Assembly: GCA_903813345.2 (NCBI GenBank)
Contig: CAIIXF020000005.1
Span: 32,863,375-32,927,374, forward strand
Length of the DNA stretch: 64,000 nucleotides
From: Owenia fusiformis
Lineage: Eukaryota; Annelida; Polychaeta; Sabellida; Oweniidae
Direction of reading: 5' to 3'
The notes under the pieces are model-generated. The model ran no database searches. It worked only from the letters and a program-made list of their open reading frames with translations, and was not told the DNA's origin. Shown one piece after another: positions 24,681 through 35,930 of this stretch. Every line of letters starts with the position of its first letter. Within the stretch, counting starts at the first letter, position 1. The translations under genes and the position numbers were made by a program.

Positions 24681-26640
24681 AATTTTTTTTTTTTATAAGA
24701 ATTTATTCATTCAAACTTATTAGCAAATACATAATTCCAATCGCCCGAAGGCATTATAGGAAAAATGGACATTTAAACAATATATATTAATACATATAAT
24801 AAGTCATAATAGTACACTATACAACAGGTTAAAGGGGATGCACTTGTAGGGTGGGGATAGGGGAGGGGTGTTTGGAGGGGAGACTAAACAGGTTCACTTG
24901 AGGAGGGAATTCAGATATTGGCAGAAATAAAATCAGCCACTTTGGACAAAAGTTGCGAATTTGTTTCTAAAGGTAGATCAGGATCTCCATAATAGAATAA
25001 AGAAAGTAAATCAGCTTGATTTTTATGTTTATTAAAGGCTCCTGGTGCAATCAATTCAATGTCATTTTTTAATGTTTGAAAATTCAATTCATTATTTGGA
25101 CATTTCAGAAAAAAGTGCTTTGGCGTACTGGTAGCTCCACATGAGCAATTTGGGCCATCAATAAAGGTAAAGTTATGGGCGTATAGTTGAGCCCTAAAAA
25201 GTAAATCAGCTCTAAGTCTGTTTATGATTATTTCTTGTTTTCTTGTCAAATTAAGAAAGGTAGATGGTAGAGTGAGTTTTTTGGGAGCAAAATAAGTTTT
25301 TTGATATTTTTTGAAAGTCTGAAGTGTCTTCTTTTCCCTGATATATGATGGCAGCATTGACCATGAACTGATTGCACCTAGGACTGCCGACTCCAAGAAT
25401 CTGTTGCTACAGCGGATAGGTAGCTTGAAGTCAAAAGTGTTACGATTAGTTCTAATGCTTTTATTTTTGTACTTCTCAAAGATCTCATTTAGATATACAG
25501 GATTTGTTCCATTGACAACCTTGTACATGAAATTATTAACTTGCATTTTCCTTCTGTCCTCTAATGTATGCCATTGTAGTAAAGTGAGCACTTTAGTGGT
25601 ATTACTACCATGGTAACAGCCTGAACACAAGATGGCTGCTTGGTAATACAGCTTATTCAACCGTTCAAGTAAATATTTGGAAGATTTGTTGTATAATACA
25701 ACACCATAGTCAAAATATGGACGGATGAATGAGGTAAAGATTGTCTCCAAATGTTTGGCTGTCAGTTTACCTTGGAGTTTTTTTAGAGGATTTAACATTT
25801 TTTTTACCTTTGTACAAATCTCATCAATATGATTTATATTTGAGAGGCATTCATCAAAACAGTAATCAAGATGTTTATGGGTTGCAATTCTTTTGATTTC
25901 AGAGTTATTGAGAAATGATGTGGTCACGTTTTCGATTGGCATTCTTGGAGTATGGAAAATGACTTCGCAGCTCTTCTCAGGTTTAAACTCGAGCTTCCAT
26001 AATTTGGACCAATTTTGAATTGCTTCCAGGTTACTTGCAACAGATTGATCAATCTCATTCGGATTTTTGGGGTCAAAAGAGAACTGCAGTGAAGTATCAT
26101 CTGCGTATATATAGCACTCTGTGTCAATTTTATCTGGGAGATCATTTATGTACAGTAAAAAAAATAGAGGTCCCAAAATTGATCCTTGTGGAACACCGCA
26201 ATTGATAAAATTGGCCTCCGACATAGAAGACGAAGCACCAGCTAAATTTACATACATTTTTCTGTCAGAGAGATAGGATTTTATGACATTTAGTAACTGT
26301 CCCCTTATACCATAAGATTTGAGTTTCAATATGAGTAAGTGATGAGGGACTTTGTCAAATGCTGATGCAATATCAAGAAATATTCCTTTTGATGCCTTTC
26401 CTTCTTCAAAATTATTCTGAAGGAAGTGTTCTATAGTCAAAAGTTGGGCTTGTGTGCTATGTCCAGGAAGAAAACCTGCCTGGTGTTTATAAAGTAAATT
26501 ATTAAAAGTCAAATGCGTTCGAATTCGATCAGCTATTACCCTTTCAAACAGTAAAATAGAGCATTTCAACATTAAAAGCAGAATCAGATCATTCTTAGAC
26601 ACTTCGAAGTTAGGGTGACCGTAGCATAATAGAGGTTTTG
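24681..26640 (-). mobile_element. 5'-truncated LINE (Jockey/CR1/L2-like non-LTR retrotransposon)
   Basis: On the minus strand the element ends at its 3' side in an A tract (T run at about 24680-24693 on the plus strand), preceded by an AATAAA signal. About 200 bp of 3' UTR separates the stop codon from the tail. The 5' side stops within the reverse transcriptase finger region, so endonuclease and ORF1 are absent, the usual outcome of incomplete reverse transcription. A target-site duplication could not be identified with confidence. Confidence 0.85.
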
Positions 26641-26644
26641 ACAC
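24911..26644 (-). CDS. Reverse transcriptase fragment of the LINE
   Basis: A frame of about 577 codons remains open, which is unusual here and points to a fairly young copy. Visible RT motifs are motif A FLDIASAFDKV (residues about 89-99), motif B GVPQGSILGPLFFLLYINDLP (150-170) and catalytic YADD at 180-183. A C-terminal Cys/His cluster (CSCG...H...C, about residues 500-517) is typical of Jockey/CR1-group ORF2 tails. The nominal first codon is a GTG at 26644 and is not a real start. The N-terminal 25-30 residues do not match the expected RP-I-S motif region, so the element boundary or a frameshift lies near 26560-26600. No RNase H domain is seen. It would reverse-transcribe element RNA at a nicked genomic target, but without its endonuclease this copy cannot act alone. 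Confidence 0.9.
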   Translation of the reverse strand: MSKPLLCYGHPNFEVSKNDLILLLMLKCSILLFERVIADRIRTHLTFNNLLYKHQAGFLPGHSTQAQLLTIEHFLQNNFEEGKASKGIFLDIASAFDKVPHHLLILKLKSYGIRGQLLNVIKSYLSDRKMYVNLAGASSSMSEANFINCGVPQGSILGPLFFLLYINDLPDKIDTECYIYADDTSLQFSFDPKNPNEIDQSVASNLEAIQNWSKLWKLEFKPEKSCEVIFHTPRMPIENVTTSFLNNSEIKRIATHKHLDYCFDECLSNINHIDEICTKVKKMLNPLKKLQGKLTAKHLETIFTSFIRPYFDYGVVLYNKSSKYLLERLNKLYYQAAILCSGCYHGSNTTKVLTLLQWHTLEDRRKMQVNNFMYKVVNGTNPVYLNEIFEKYKNKSIRTNRNTFDFKLPIRCSNRFLESAVLGAISSWSMLPSYIREKKTLQTFKKYQKTYFAPKKLTLPSTFLNLTRKQEIIINRLRADLLFRAQLYAHNFTFIDGPNCSCGATSTPKHFFLKCPNNELNFQTLKNDIELIAPGAFNKHKNQADLLSLFYYGDPDLPLETNSQLLSKVADFISANI

Positions 26645-27959
26645 ACAAGATACAAGTTTGATGAATAATTTGACAAATGACAGCTCTTTTTACTTATTAA
26701 TCATGCTTTATAATGAAAAGATTTGAAGGGAAACAACAGAAATGACAAATCATTCTTAAAAGTATTTAGGATAACACAGATAAACAATGTGTTTTGTATG
26801 GGGGATTTAAGGTTATACTTCAGTGTTGATCAGCCTTTTTCTACGAAGGAGATTTTCTTGGAAAATTTCCTGGTGAAAGATAAACTAAAGTATAATCACA
26901 GGCCGGTATCCCAAAATTTGTCCGCTGTGACTGAGCGTGCTATTTTGCATAGAAACGCTAAGAAACCCAAACAATTTTTTTTACTCATATGTTTCGCTAT
27001 ACCAAAGAAAATTACTTACTCCATGCAATGGATATATCATTTGCGAGTATCTTTAACTTCTGTTTGAAGTCCAACAACGCTAAGAGTAAAAGCTATTGAA
27101 AACGGAACAAATCCATGAGAGTGTCACAGATTCCATATCAAATATTCACAATTTTGTTAGTCCATAAAAACAAAAATCAACAGTAGGTTTCAATATATAA
27201 TTTTCAAGATTATTACAGATTACTTTTACCTTGGATGGATATAAGGTTTAAGAAAATCCATATTGGTTCATTTGGAATTATTATACAGGGATGTATGTCC
27301 TATGTATCCTCAAATACACTGCATGAACTGATCAATAGTTTTAAGATTGAGCATATCATCTAAATGGTAATTTTGACTATGTAGTCTTGAATTAAGCATT
27401 TCCCTTGTCTTAAGTGGTCTTCAAGCTGCTTTGAACATTTTTTCATCTTTCTTTTTATCAACTTAAAAACATGCATCCTAAATACAAAGTTTGAGTTTAT
27501 GCATAGGTTGTAATTTGTCACTGCTATTAATGATCTAACTAGCACCATGCAATCAGACTTCTGGGATCCCTTGGAGACACTAACCAGAGAATCTATCTAT
27601 TGGGACCACTGTGGTCATTGATGATTATTTGCAGTCTGCATTAAGGCATGATGATGCACATAGAATAAAAGTTCAGTAAAAAGGGCAGCCAAAGAACAAC
27701 ATCTGATCAGTATTGGAAATTTGAACGTTTCAAGAGTTAATAATTCAAATAGATAATACCAATGGTTTTAAGAACTTTGAGATTTATATTGAATTGATTT
27801 CAAATTATGTGAGAAGAACTCCTTAGTGTTTTTGCCCTGAAGTGTCCGGGATTACATTTAACCAGTTATTATTTGATATATTTTGCAAATTATATACTTC
27901 TTGGATCCCGGCTATGGCATTAATAGTTGAGAAATAGGGATCCAAGCCAGCCTTAGTTT
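26645..27959. other. Non-coding; unassigned 114-codon ORF at 26723-27067
   Basis: The plus-strand ORF has no recognisable domain. Its tail (KKITYSMQWIYHLRVS) faintly resembles the minus-strand translation at about 55060-55000 (KKITYSVKKVYHMWIT), so it may be part of a dispersed repeat. No gene is called. Confidence 0.35.
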
Positions 27960-28220
27960 TCTCCTGATGACCATTGTCGATTATTGTGTTTTATGGATTA
28001 TGGTCAGATGGCTTTGCCAATGGATGATGAGCTTTTGAAACGCCTTTTCGCTTTGAGACTGGATTTTGTATATCCCACAGCATTTCAGACTTAATGCTCT
28101 ATCACATATGAGTTCTTTTACCTACAACTCTTTTGATGCTATGAGTTTTGGCTATCAATTTCAATTTATCCTCAACATGTATTAATTGTAATGACTTCAA
28201 TGTCCATTATTAACTTATAG
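27960..28220 (+). repeat. Family X repeat, copy 2
   Basis: It carries TTGTGTTTTATGGATTATGG, GACTGGATTTTGTATATCCC, CATTTCAGACTTAATGCTC and TTTTGGCTATCAATTTCAA in the same order as copy 1. Confidence 0.65.
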
Positions 28221-31200
28221 GTCCAGAGACGTCTGAATTCAGACAAAAACTTGATAGGTAAAATTCTGACTCACAAGGACATATACAATTACTCCTCATG
28301 GAACATCATCTGTACTGAAGTATTATGTCAACCAAGATATAGAAATAAAAACAAAATGTCCAAAGATCTTTCACCATTTTTTTCCAGGCTGCTTCAGTGA
28401 TTTTTTATTTTCTGGGTTTTACAAACTTTCTGGGCTAGAGTTTGAAATTCCGGGAAACCCAGATTAATTTTCAAGCAGTGAGAAGTATATATAATATTAG
28501 ATTTTATGAGTGTGTATGCTGGATAAGACTCCTTTGAATATGTTTAGTATGGCACAAATACTTTTTTCTTCATATAATTGATTATAGTTTGGAAAAGAAT
28601 GAATATTTTAAAAATTTATCTATTCTGTAGATGTACAAGCTTCTGTATTTACAAAGTACAGTCCTGCAGAGCTGGATGGGTTTCACAGAAAAGGGTTTAA
28701 TCAACCATTGAGAAAATTCATTTAACTCTCTTTGATTTCAGGTTTACATCATTGTGTCTGTCCAATATAGTCATCTGATTCTCTGCTAGATAACTTCATA
28801 CATTTTCTATGCCTTAAGACATAGATGTTCAATTAGAGAACTGCTATATTACTTAAAGGAAGTCAATCAGAGATTTAATATTTTCCATCCTTGAATATTT
28901 TGTTTGCAGGGGATACATATACACTTGTATAATCTAGGATTATTTCAATTTCATTCACCATTCAGCTAAATATTTTGGTGATAATGAACACATCAGAGTG
29001 TAAACTTGGTTAATATATAGATGTACTTTAATTGAGTATTATTGGCTGTTGGTTGTGTTATCAAATGCTTATATTTGTTATAGGTGTTATAGGTTTGCTC
29101 TATATATTTTTCCATATATTTTTTCTGATTAAAATAACTTGATATTGCTAATGAACCATATTATTGATTAGGAATAATTAATAGCTGTGGCTTCTCATAT
29201 ATCACATACTTTGAGTGACCACGCAGTCTTGTTGGGACTCCTTGTGATAAGAGAATGTACAAGATCTAACTGTCCAATTCAAGTCAAGTCATGATGTATT
29301 AAGCTACTTAAGATAGAAACTCTTCAGAGACAAATCTCAGCCTTGCTATAGAATGACAATGGTTTGTGTTTCAGGTATAACCCGGGGGTATATAAACACA
29401 TTATAGCCAGGGAGACTAATAAGTAAAAGATGCAAAGATTTACATGTAGTTCCCCACATTAGTTTTTGTCACATACTATGTATGGTACAAAAATATCAAT
29501 GCTTGTGAGATTACTCCAACTTAACAAAATTTGTGACACTCAGATTTTTTTATTCAGAGATGTGGATAATATTGGCAAAGTAATGGCAGAATCATTTTAA
29601 AAGATTTGAATAATTTTAAAGGACAGGTGGCGGTAAACCCCTCTTTTAGCCCCCCTACAAAACATGTGAGGAAGCCTGAAGCTTTCAGTTGTTCTCAGTT
29701 TTACTCTTCAAAACCTAAGCATTTTGTAATAGACTATATGTAGCACAAAACTATTTTGAATATCCAATTTTTACAATAAGTTGCCCAAAAGATTTCCATA
29801 ATTTACTTTTAGGGCTTCCTTGAGTTTAAACCCAATTTTATTCTAGTTATTACCAATGTTCAGAAAATTATATTATTGTCATAAAGATGTCTCTGGATAT
29901 ATCTTTAGTTATTTAACCTACCTTAAAGTCTGATGATTATTACTTTAAGAATTAGTGTTCTGAATATGATGGAAACATAGGATTTTTGAAGTATATACAA
30001 GATATTGATATTCCAGTAAGGTAGATAAACCAACACATGTCTATTATTTCTAAAAAAAACTAAATCTAAAAAAATTATGGTCTTTATATCTGATCCCAAA
30101 TCCTCTGAAGTTTTGTGAAAATGAGCATAGCAATAATAACGTTACGGTAAAATAAATACAGTGACAATTGTTCTTGCCATGTGAGATCACGTGAAGGTGA
30201 TATGTAAATGAAATAGGTCACTCTTTAGAGGCATTTCTGATAAATATCCGAGAGCATATGAGAAGCTATACTAATATGAATGTTAACCTTTAAAAACAAT
30301 CCTTTTAAGACACCCATGGTAAAGTGTGGAACTACATGTATCATGATAATTTGCCTACAGCCAGAATAAGTTGATGGTAATCTTGCAGAAAGCCCCACTT
30401 GATAAAATACAGCAATAGATAATGGAATGAGACAATAGCTTATGGAATGCCCTGAAAAAGTAAAACTTCCAATTGAGTATGAACATTTTAGAAAATGTCT
30501 GTTAATTAATCAAATTAGACAAAAAATCTCAGTTTAAGACATTGAGAAATATTGATCTCTGCCTTCAATGGATTTAAACCCATATGATTGCTTTTAAAAC
30601 AATTGTTTCACGACTATTAGATTTGTGGAACTGTCAACTGATAGCAGATTTGACATGTAGCTTTGAATACGAGATTGAACTATGTCATTGCTTTTAGAAT
30701 GATTTGGTACATTTCATAACAGGATATTATGATGATATCAATGCGATGTGCTTCTATTTAGGTACCTTAAAATTTCCAATCCAATTGCTCTCTGACATTT
30801 CTATGCTTTTCTATGCTATGGTTTTCAAGATATGATTTTTCAACAGTTTATATTAGTTTAATTTGCTATTCATGGTTCCTCAATCACTTTCTTTTAACAC
30901 ATATAAACTCAGACCTAAAAACCATATTCATTTTTGAGGTCATGCTTGTAATTTAATCCTACTTTTACTTTGTAGTGGAGATCAGTGTCAAAATAGATAT
31001 CAACTTTTCAACAATGTATGAGTCTGTATCATTTATTGTTGCAACTGACAATTTGGATCACTGATGTATCACGGGCCAGGCTAAGCCAAATTAACCCTTT
31101 GGAGCCTGCTGCATTTTCTTGTTGATAAGTAGATAATGATTTCACAATGAGCTGATTCTATTAATCATTTTCAATTATCTTATAGGCATCCATTTGGCCA

Positions 31201-31539
31201 TACCTATCAGTTATATATTCAGAATTTGACCTTCCTGTGCAACTGAGGATTTGCTATAGATGGGACAGATGTTATAGATGGCAGTAGTAGTTTCGGTCAA
31301 GCTTGAATACAATTACTTAATATGTTAAATTGACAACGCTTTTTTATTTCTCATCATATCAATGATTTACATTTGGATTGGTGTACCTGTATTTGATGAA
31401 TGAAACAACTCTAATGAAAATGAAGACACTACCAAAAAAGAATTTGGTGTAAATTTAAAACATGCATTGGTTTGGTCTAATTACATGTAAATGAAATTTT
31501 ATTGATACTATTCTATACATACTATTATTAATTTTACAG

Positions 31540-31583
31540 ATTTTGGGCTGAGAAGTTTTTATGACTTCTTAAAATACTTCAAG
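31540..31583 (+). CDS. Low-confidence internal micro-exon candidate
   Basis: TTTTACAG precedes and GTAAAT follows a 44-nt segment. Entered in phase 1 it reads (D)FGLRSFYDFLKYFK and leaves in phase 0. It begins AT like the candidate at 16604. No homology is recognised. Confidence 0.25.
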
Positions 31584-32063
31584 GTAAATTAGCATGCAGA
31601 GTGCAAAATTCTTACATTTTACAGAAGCTTACAAATAAAGGCAAATGAGGACTTTTTTTATGAGGAAAGCTATTCCCAAATACTTTTTATTATTATGTAT
31701 GTAGAGATACAATGATAATGATGTGTAATTATTTTTCATGAGATTTTAGAAAGATTGAATGAAATTTTATGTTGCAAGGGTTTGTTCATCTGTCAGAGTG
31801 ATAACTCAAATACCGGTATATTTCCAAGATAAAGGCATAGGACTCTGCTGGTCATGAGACCTCTACTCAAGAAGGGATTTATAAGATAGTGCAGTGTCAC
31901 ATCACATCATGGGTATAGATGTTGCCAAATGGAGATAAAAATTCCTATGATCTACTATGTCCTTGTCATTTGTTCAATAGTTACTGTGATGCGATTTGCT
32001 GTTTTTCTAGTTTTAAATTATTTTTAAGACCCAAAATGTGTTGACAATAAATGAATTCAGTCA

Positions 32064-32101
32064 ATGGGCAGCTTAAGCAATACTATTAGAGAAAACATTT
32101 G
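32064..32101 (+). CDS. MG exon-like segment in the wrong phase
   Basis: ATGGGCAGC opens a 12-codon frame (MGSLSNTIRENI) ending at a perfect GGTAAGT donor. Unlike the array it leaves two bases of a codon (phase 2) and lacks the T-T-L motif. It is either an unrelated first exon, a decayed array member or chance. Confidence 0.25.
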
Positions 32102-33251
32102 GTAAGTCTACTTCTTTAAGCAGAATGTACAGTGACTAACCTGTATGTCAAGTCAAGGCAGAATATATTGTGAGGTCATGGTTCACCTTTCCATGCCATC
32201 CTTGAGTCAATTATTAGCCACCCATGCGTTCCATTATTGAGGCAACACATGAATGCTCAATAGGGATGGGATGATCCAGGTGAAATCATTTACGTATAAG
32301 CTTATTACTGTAATTTGCTAGAGATATTTTCTGTGTTGAAAGCTGTTAACCACGGGTTTGTATTACATCCCAATGTGATCAATTTTCTCTTTCTACATTG
32401 CCTTTTATTAACAGTAAATTGTACTACAAACATGAAGTATGAAGTATAAAGTTAACAAATTAATCATTTCTTCCATTTAGACCCTGTAGATATAATAACA
32501 CATTACAACTGTTACCGTCAGACCACTTGTTCTTTCAGGCTATACTGTTCCTTCAAGGATCAAATGACACATTAAGCAAACAAGAGTATGCATTGCAGGA
32601 TTTACAATAGAACAAGTTAAAATGAGTTATGGGAATGCAATTTGAAAAAATATGCACTCAGATAAATCACTTAACATTGATGAAATAACCTTAATTGTCT
32701 ATTTGGGCAGAAATACATAATCATTTTTTGTTATTTCATACCTTGGTAAGAGAATGTGATCTATGAAAAATGCTAACAATCAATGCTACATTCTAAAGAT
32801 ATGCACGATATGGTTTATATACTTCCGGCGATTATCAAAGTATGACTTAATACCACTAATAATAAAGATGCTGAGCTCAGGGCACGACAAGTGCATTTTA
32901 CTTTATGGCATCTATGATATTATTGTAAATAATTGCTAAATGTGCAACATTGATGTACACGTAATTTGGAATTAACACAATGGTATGAAATGAATGAAGT
33001 GAAAAAAAGAAGACTATGTTCTGACAACATTACGTACATCTTTATGATTGGAAGTACCTAGCCACATATACAACGCTCAACGCACCATTGGGAAGCTTAT
33101 ATTATAATATATATATATACAGGGTGTCCAATAAATAAGGTGAAAGATATTGTAACTTTATTAATATTGCACCAATCTTGATGAAATTTCCAGAGTTTGT
33201 AGCCCAAACCTATTTACCTTTATTCTGTGAATTTAAAGCGTCTTCTATTTG

Positions 33252-33320
33252 ATTGGCCAGAGTTGTGGTTGCTATAGCAACCGGAACAACAAAAAGGCGG
33301 GGCAAGTTTATTTACGTCAC
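33252..33320 (+). promoter_or_regulatory. Left-arm cluster: CCAAT, RFX X-box, GC box, CRE-like
   Basis: In order: ATTGG (inverted CCAAT, 33252-33256), the perfect palindrome GGTTGCTATAGCAACC (33267-33282; half-sites GTTGCY/RGCAAC as in RFX X-boxes), GGCGGGGC (33296-33303) and TTACGTCAC (33312-33320, CRE/ATF-like). Function is inferred from motif identity only. Confidence 0.5.
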
Positions 33321-33434
33321 AACTTTCCAAAAAATATTTATTCTTTCTGATAGCTTTATTCATACTCCCAGGTCTATTACTATCACAAATACAATATAAA
33401 AACAGTCTTAAACTCCCATTGTTATAAAAATAAG

Positions 33435-33561
33435 CTATTCAACATAATGTCCATCTCTAGCTTTACACTTCTTATGGCTATCCACCCACTCTCTAAACAC
33501 ACGTTCAAACTCATTCTTACCCATTTCCTGAAGTCTTGCTGAGACATGTGATCTGAGTTCA
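33435..33561 (-). pseudogene. Transposase C-terminus, left inverted copy
   Basis: On the minus strand the arm reads ELRSHVSARLQEMGKNEFER, then VFREWVDSHKKCKARDGHYVE and stop at 33437-33435. It is the same protein tail as the right copy but with TCA where the right copy has a TAA stop. The open frame extends to 33650 only because the centre happens to lack stops on that strand. Confidence 0.85.
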
Positions 33562-33840
33562 CACACAGCTATGCTCACTAGTGAAACTATTAGGGCACTG
33601 GGGCTACCCCTACTTGCACACCCTCCATTTTCCCCAGACCTTGCACCCAATGACTTTTACTTATATGCAGACCTCAAGCGTGACTTGAGAGGAAATAAAT
33701 TTGGAAGCACTGATGAACTCAGATAACATGTCTCAGCAGGTCTTCAGGAAATGGGCAAGAATGGGTTTGAAAGTGTGTTTAGAGAGTGGGTGAATAGGCA
33801 TAAGAAGTGTATAGCTAGAGATGGACATTATGTTGAATAG
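33562..33840 (+). pseudogene. Mariner-type transposase C-terminal fragment
   Basis: Translation starts HTAMLTSETIRALGLPLLA, then HPPFSPDLAPNDFYLYADLK. This is the conserved block around the third catalytic Asp in mariner/Tc1 transposases. It continues through RDLRGNKF to FREWVNRHKKCIARDGHYVE and stop at 33838-33840. An in-frame TAA at 33724-33726 interrupts it. The DNA-binding N-terminus and first catalytic Asp are missing. Confidence 0.85.
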
Positions 33841-33942
33841 CTTATTTTCTTAACAATTGGACTTTAGGACTGTTTTTATATTGTATTTATGATAGTAATA
33901 GACCTGGGAGTATCAGAAAGAAGAAATATGTTTTGGAAAATT

Positions 33943-34011
33943 GTGACGTAAACAAACTTGCCCCGCCTTTTTGTTGTTTCGGTTGCTATAGCAACCACAA
34001 CTCTGGCCAAT
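33943..34011 (-). promoter_or_regulatory. Right-arm copy of the CRE/GC/X-box/CCAAT cluster
   Basis: This is the mirror of the left cluster: GTGACGTAA (33943-33951), GCCCCGCC (33960-33967), the intact palindrome GGTTGCTATAGCAACC (33981-33996) and CCAAT (34007-34011). All four motifs survive in both arms although the arms differ at scattered other positions. Confidence 0.5.
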
Positions 34012-34434
34012 CAAATAGAAGACACTTTAAATTCACAGAATAAAGGTAAAAAGGTTTGGGCTACCAACTCTGAAAATTTCATCAAGATTGGTGCAATATT
34101 AAAAAAGTTACAATATCTTTCACCTTATTTATTGGACACCCTGTATATAATTCAAATGAGAGTCTTTTTCAGATATGAGAACACTGTTAGTACTATACTT
34201 TGTCTCACAATGTAAGATTGGTATGCATTAAGTTGTCATGAAGAAACAAACATTGCCAATGTCTTGCCAAACATTGCCAAATTGTCTGAAATACCAAAAG
34301 TACAGTGGACAATGCTCTTATGCTTTATGATTAATTACATTCATGGATATTGTAACAATATAAGATAAGGTGCACACAGGTGAAATAATACAAAGGTAAT
34401 ATCAATTTTTACTCGGAGAAATATATGTTGGAGT

Positions 34435-34483
34435 ATGGGAATGCTATTGACAACTCTCACTACACAGCAGAAAAAGCCAGTGG
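34435..34483 (+). CDS. Candidate alternative first exon 5 (MGMLLTTLTT...)
   Basis: Sixteen codons plus G (MGMLLTTLTTQQKKPV) run to a perfect GTAAGT donor in phase 1. It belongs to the MGM..TTL sub-family. Lysines at positions 13-14 would give a myristate-plus-basic membrane anchor if the N-terminus is processed (inference). The start context GTATGGG is weaker than in its relatives. Family X copy 3 begins about 1 kb downstream. Confidence 0.7.
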
Positions 34484-35519
34484 GTAAGTGAAGTATGTGG
34501 GAACTAAATTAAATACTCATGATTATTCAGTACACATGGTTATTAATTTATGGTCATGGTCATTAATTTTATTTGTGTTTTATTAGTAAAACTCAGTAGG
34601 ATTAATATAATATCTATCACATCACTTAAGTTCTAAATTAGTTTTATTTTTATTTTAAAGTTCAAAAGCTCTTCAAAGGAAGTTCATTTTCAGCTTATGT
34701 TTTCTAATGGATCATTTTGGATCACATGTTACAGTTGGGTACAGTTTGTCAAAATGTGATGGCATTTGTATCTGGGCATTGTTTCTTTACGTCTTCATTC
34801 AAATCATCATTATTAGTTTGCAAGATTGTTCATATACATGACTCTAACAAACTGTCTGCCCAAATCATCATGTTTTTTCACTCATAAACACATAGCTATT
34901 ATTGCTCGGTAGGCAGTGACATTCTTGTGTGATGAATGTAAACGTGAAATAAATTAACGCTGGAATAAGAGCTGTAGAATGTGACATAAACATATTTTTA
35001 TGGTCATTTCATATTTCTTGGAATGATCAAGTAACTTACTTTTCAGCAAGATCTACAAGGCATCACATTTACTCTGTTATGTCAAAGTGATATTGGTAAT
35101 TAGAAAAAGGTATCAAATGAATGACGCAATATGAGCTTGCAACATAATTTCCAATATAAACATGTGACATTAGAGAGTCTTATACCTGCATGGGTAACTA
35201 GAGTAAATGGTATGAAATCTCTGAGTCTCATTTGTTAACAGCACTTTCTGACATGTTAATTAACGAAGTAATCATCCTGTCTATACAGTTTATAATCTCT
35301 TCAAATCTTTGCTAATGTTTTTCTTGACTACAAAACAATTATATCCAAACAATAGTGAGTTCCTTTAACAGCCAACTTATGGTTATTCTTGTTTCACTGT
35401 ACTTAACAAAACCATTTCAGTTGCAGGAACCATAGGTTTTAAACATGTATGCAATCAGATACCTATATTCCTTACGTATTGGATTTTTGTGTTTTTGGTA
35501 CTATAAGTGGCTTTGTGAC
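34484..35519. other. Intron-like, nothing recognised
   Basis: AT-rich sequence between exon candidate 5 and family X copy 3. Confidence 0.45.
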
Positions 35520-35930
35520 AGTTGGATTTAGAAACTGAATTCATTGTTGGAACTAAAATGGAGGGGGAAGGGGGGTATTAGACACTTTCTTTGAATGTTG
35601 GATTGTTGTTTGGGATAGTTGGGGTTTGTTTTGCTGTATGGTGCTTGCATTCCTTGTCTCACTGGTTTCTGTAAAAAAATCTGGTCCTTTCCCTTTGGTA
35701 CTTGTGCATACATATTTAAAAACATATTTAAAATAGTATTTGAGTCAGTTGCTTGTCCTCTTGTTATTTCAATGACTCAACATATGCATCTCTGAAATGC
35801 CACATTCTCTTCTAGTTGGATTGTAAATGTTTCTGAATTGAGAGGGAGGCATTGGACACTGTTTATTTGAATATTAGATTTTTGGGATGTTTTTTGTTTA
35901 TTTACTTTTGTGTATGCCTGGTTGTAGTTA
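35520..35930 (+). repeat. Family X repeat, copy 3 and a second partial unit
   Basis: Position 35520-35715 has GGTATTAGACACTTTCTTTG, GATAGTTGGGGTTTG and TCCCTTTGGTACTTGTGCAT. A second partial unit at about 35830-35930 has GGCATTGGACACTGTTTATTT. Confidence 0.6.

Larger units (their letters stand above)
28221..33117. other. Mostly non-coding interval with isolated exon-like candidates
   Basis: Two exon-like sites are listed separately (31540, 32064). A third at 29359-29374 reads MVCVS plus G to a GTATAA donor in phase 1, but the donor is weak. A segment at about 29625 starts AAAGGACAGGTGGCGG, similar to the TIR of the 15333 element, without a matching right end. Confidence 0.4.
33120..34143. 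mobile_element. Mariner/Tc1-derived fold-back element, 1024 bp
   Basis: Termini CAGGGTGTCCAATAAATAAG and its inverted copy are flanked by TA on both sides (33118-33119, 34144-34145). The inverted arms are very long: 33120-33561 pairs with 33714-34143 (about 430-440 bp), around a 152-bp centre. The centre plus right arm encode the C-terminal part of a mariner-type transposase; the left arm is an inverted duplicate of the right arm. The element therefore has two 3' transposon halves facing each other and no 5' half. It could still be mobilised in trans by a related transposase (inference). Confidence 0.9.

Noticed and set aside
29359-29374. MVCVS plus G in phase 1 before GTATAA
   Set aside because: Weak donor and only five codons; no Met-Gly. 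Noted in the interval entry but not counted in the array.
31908-31937. ATGGGTATAGATG... short MG frame
   Set aside because: Closes at TAA with no donor.
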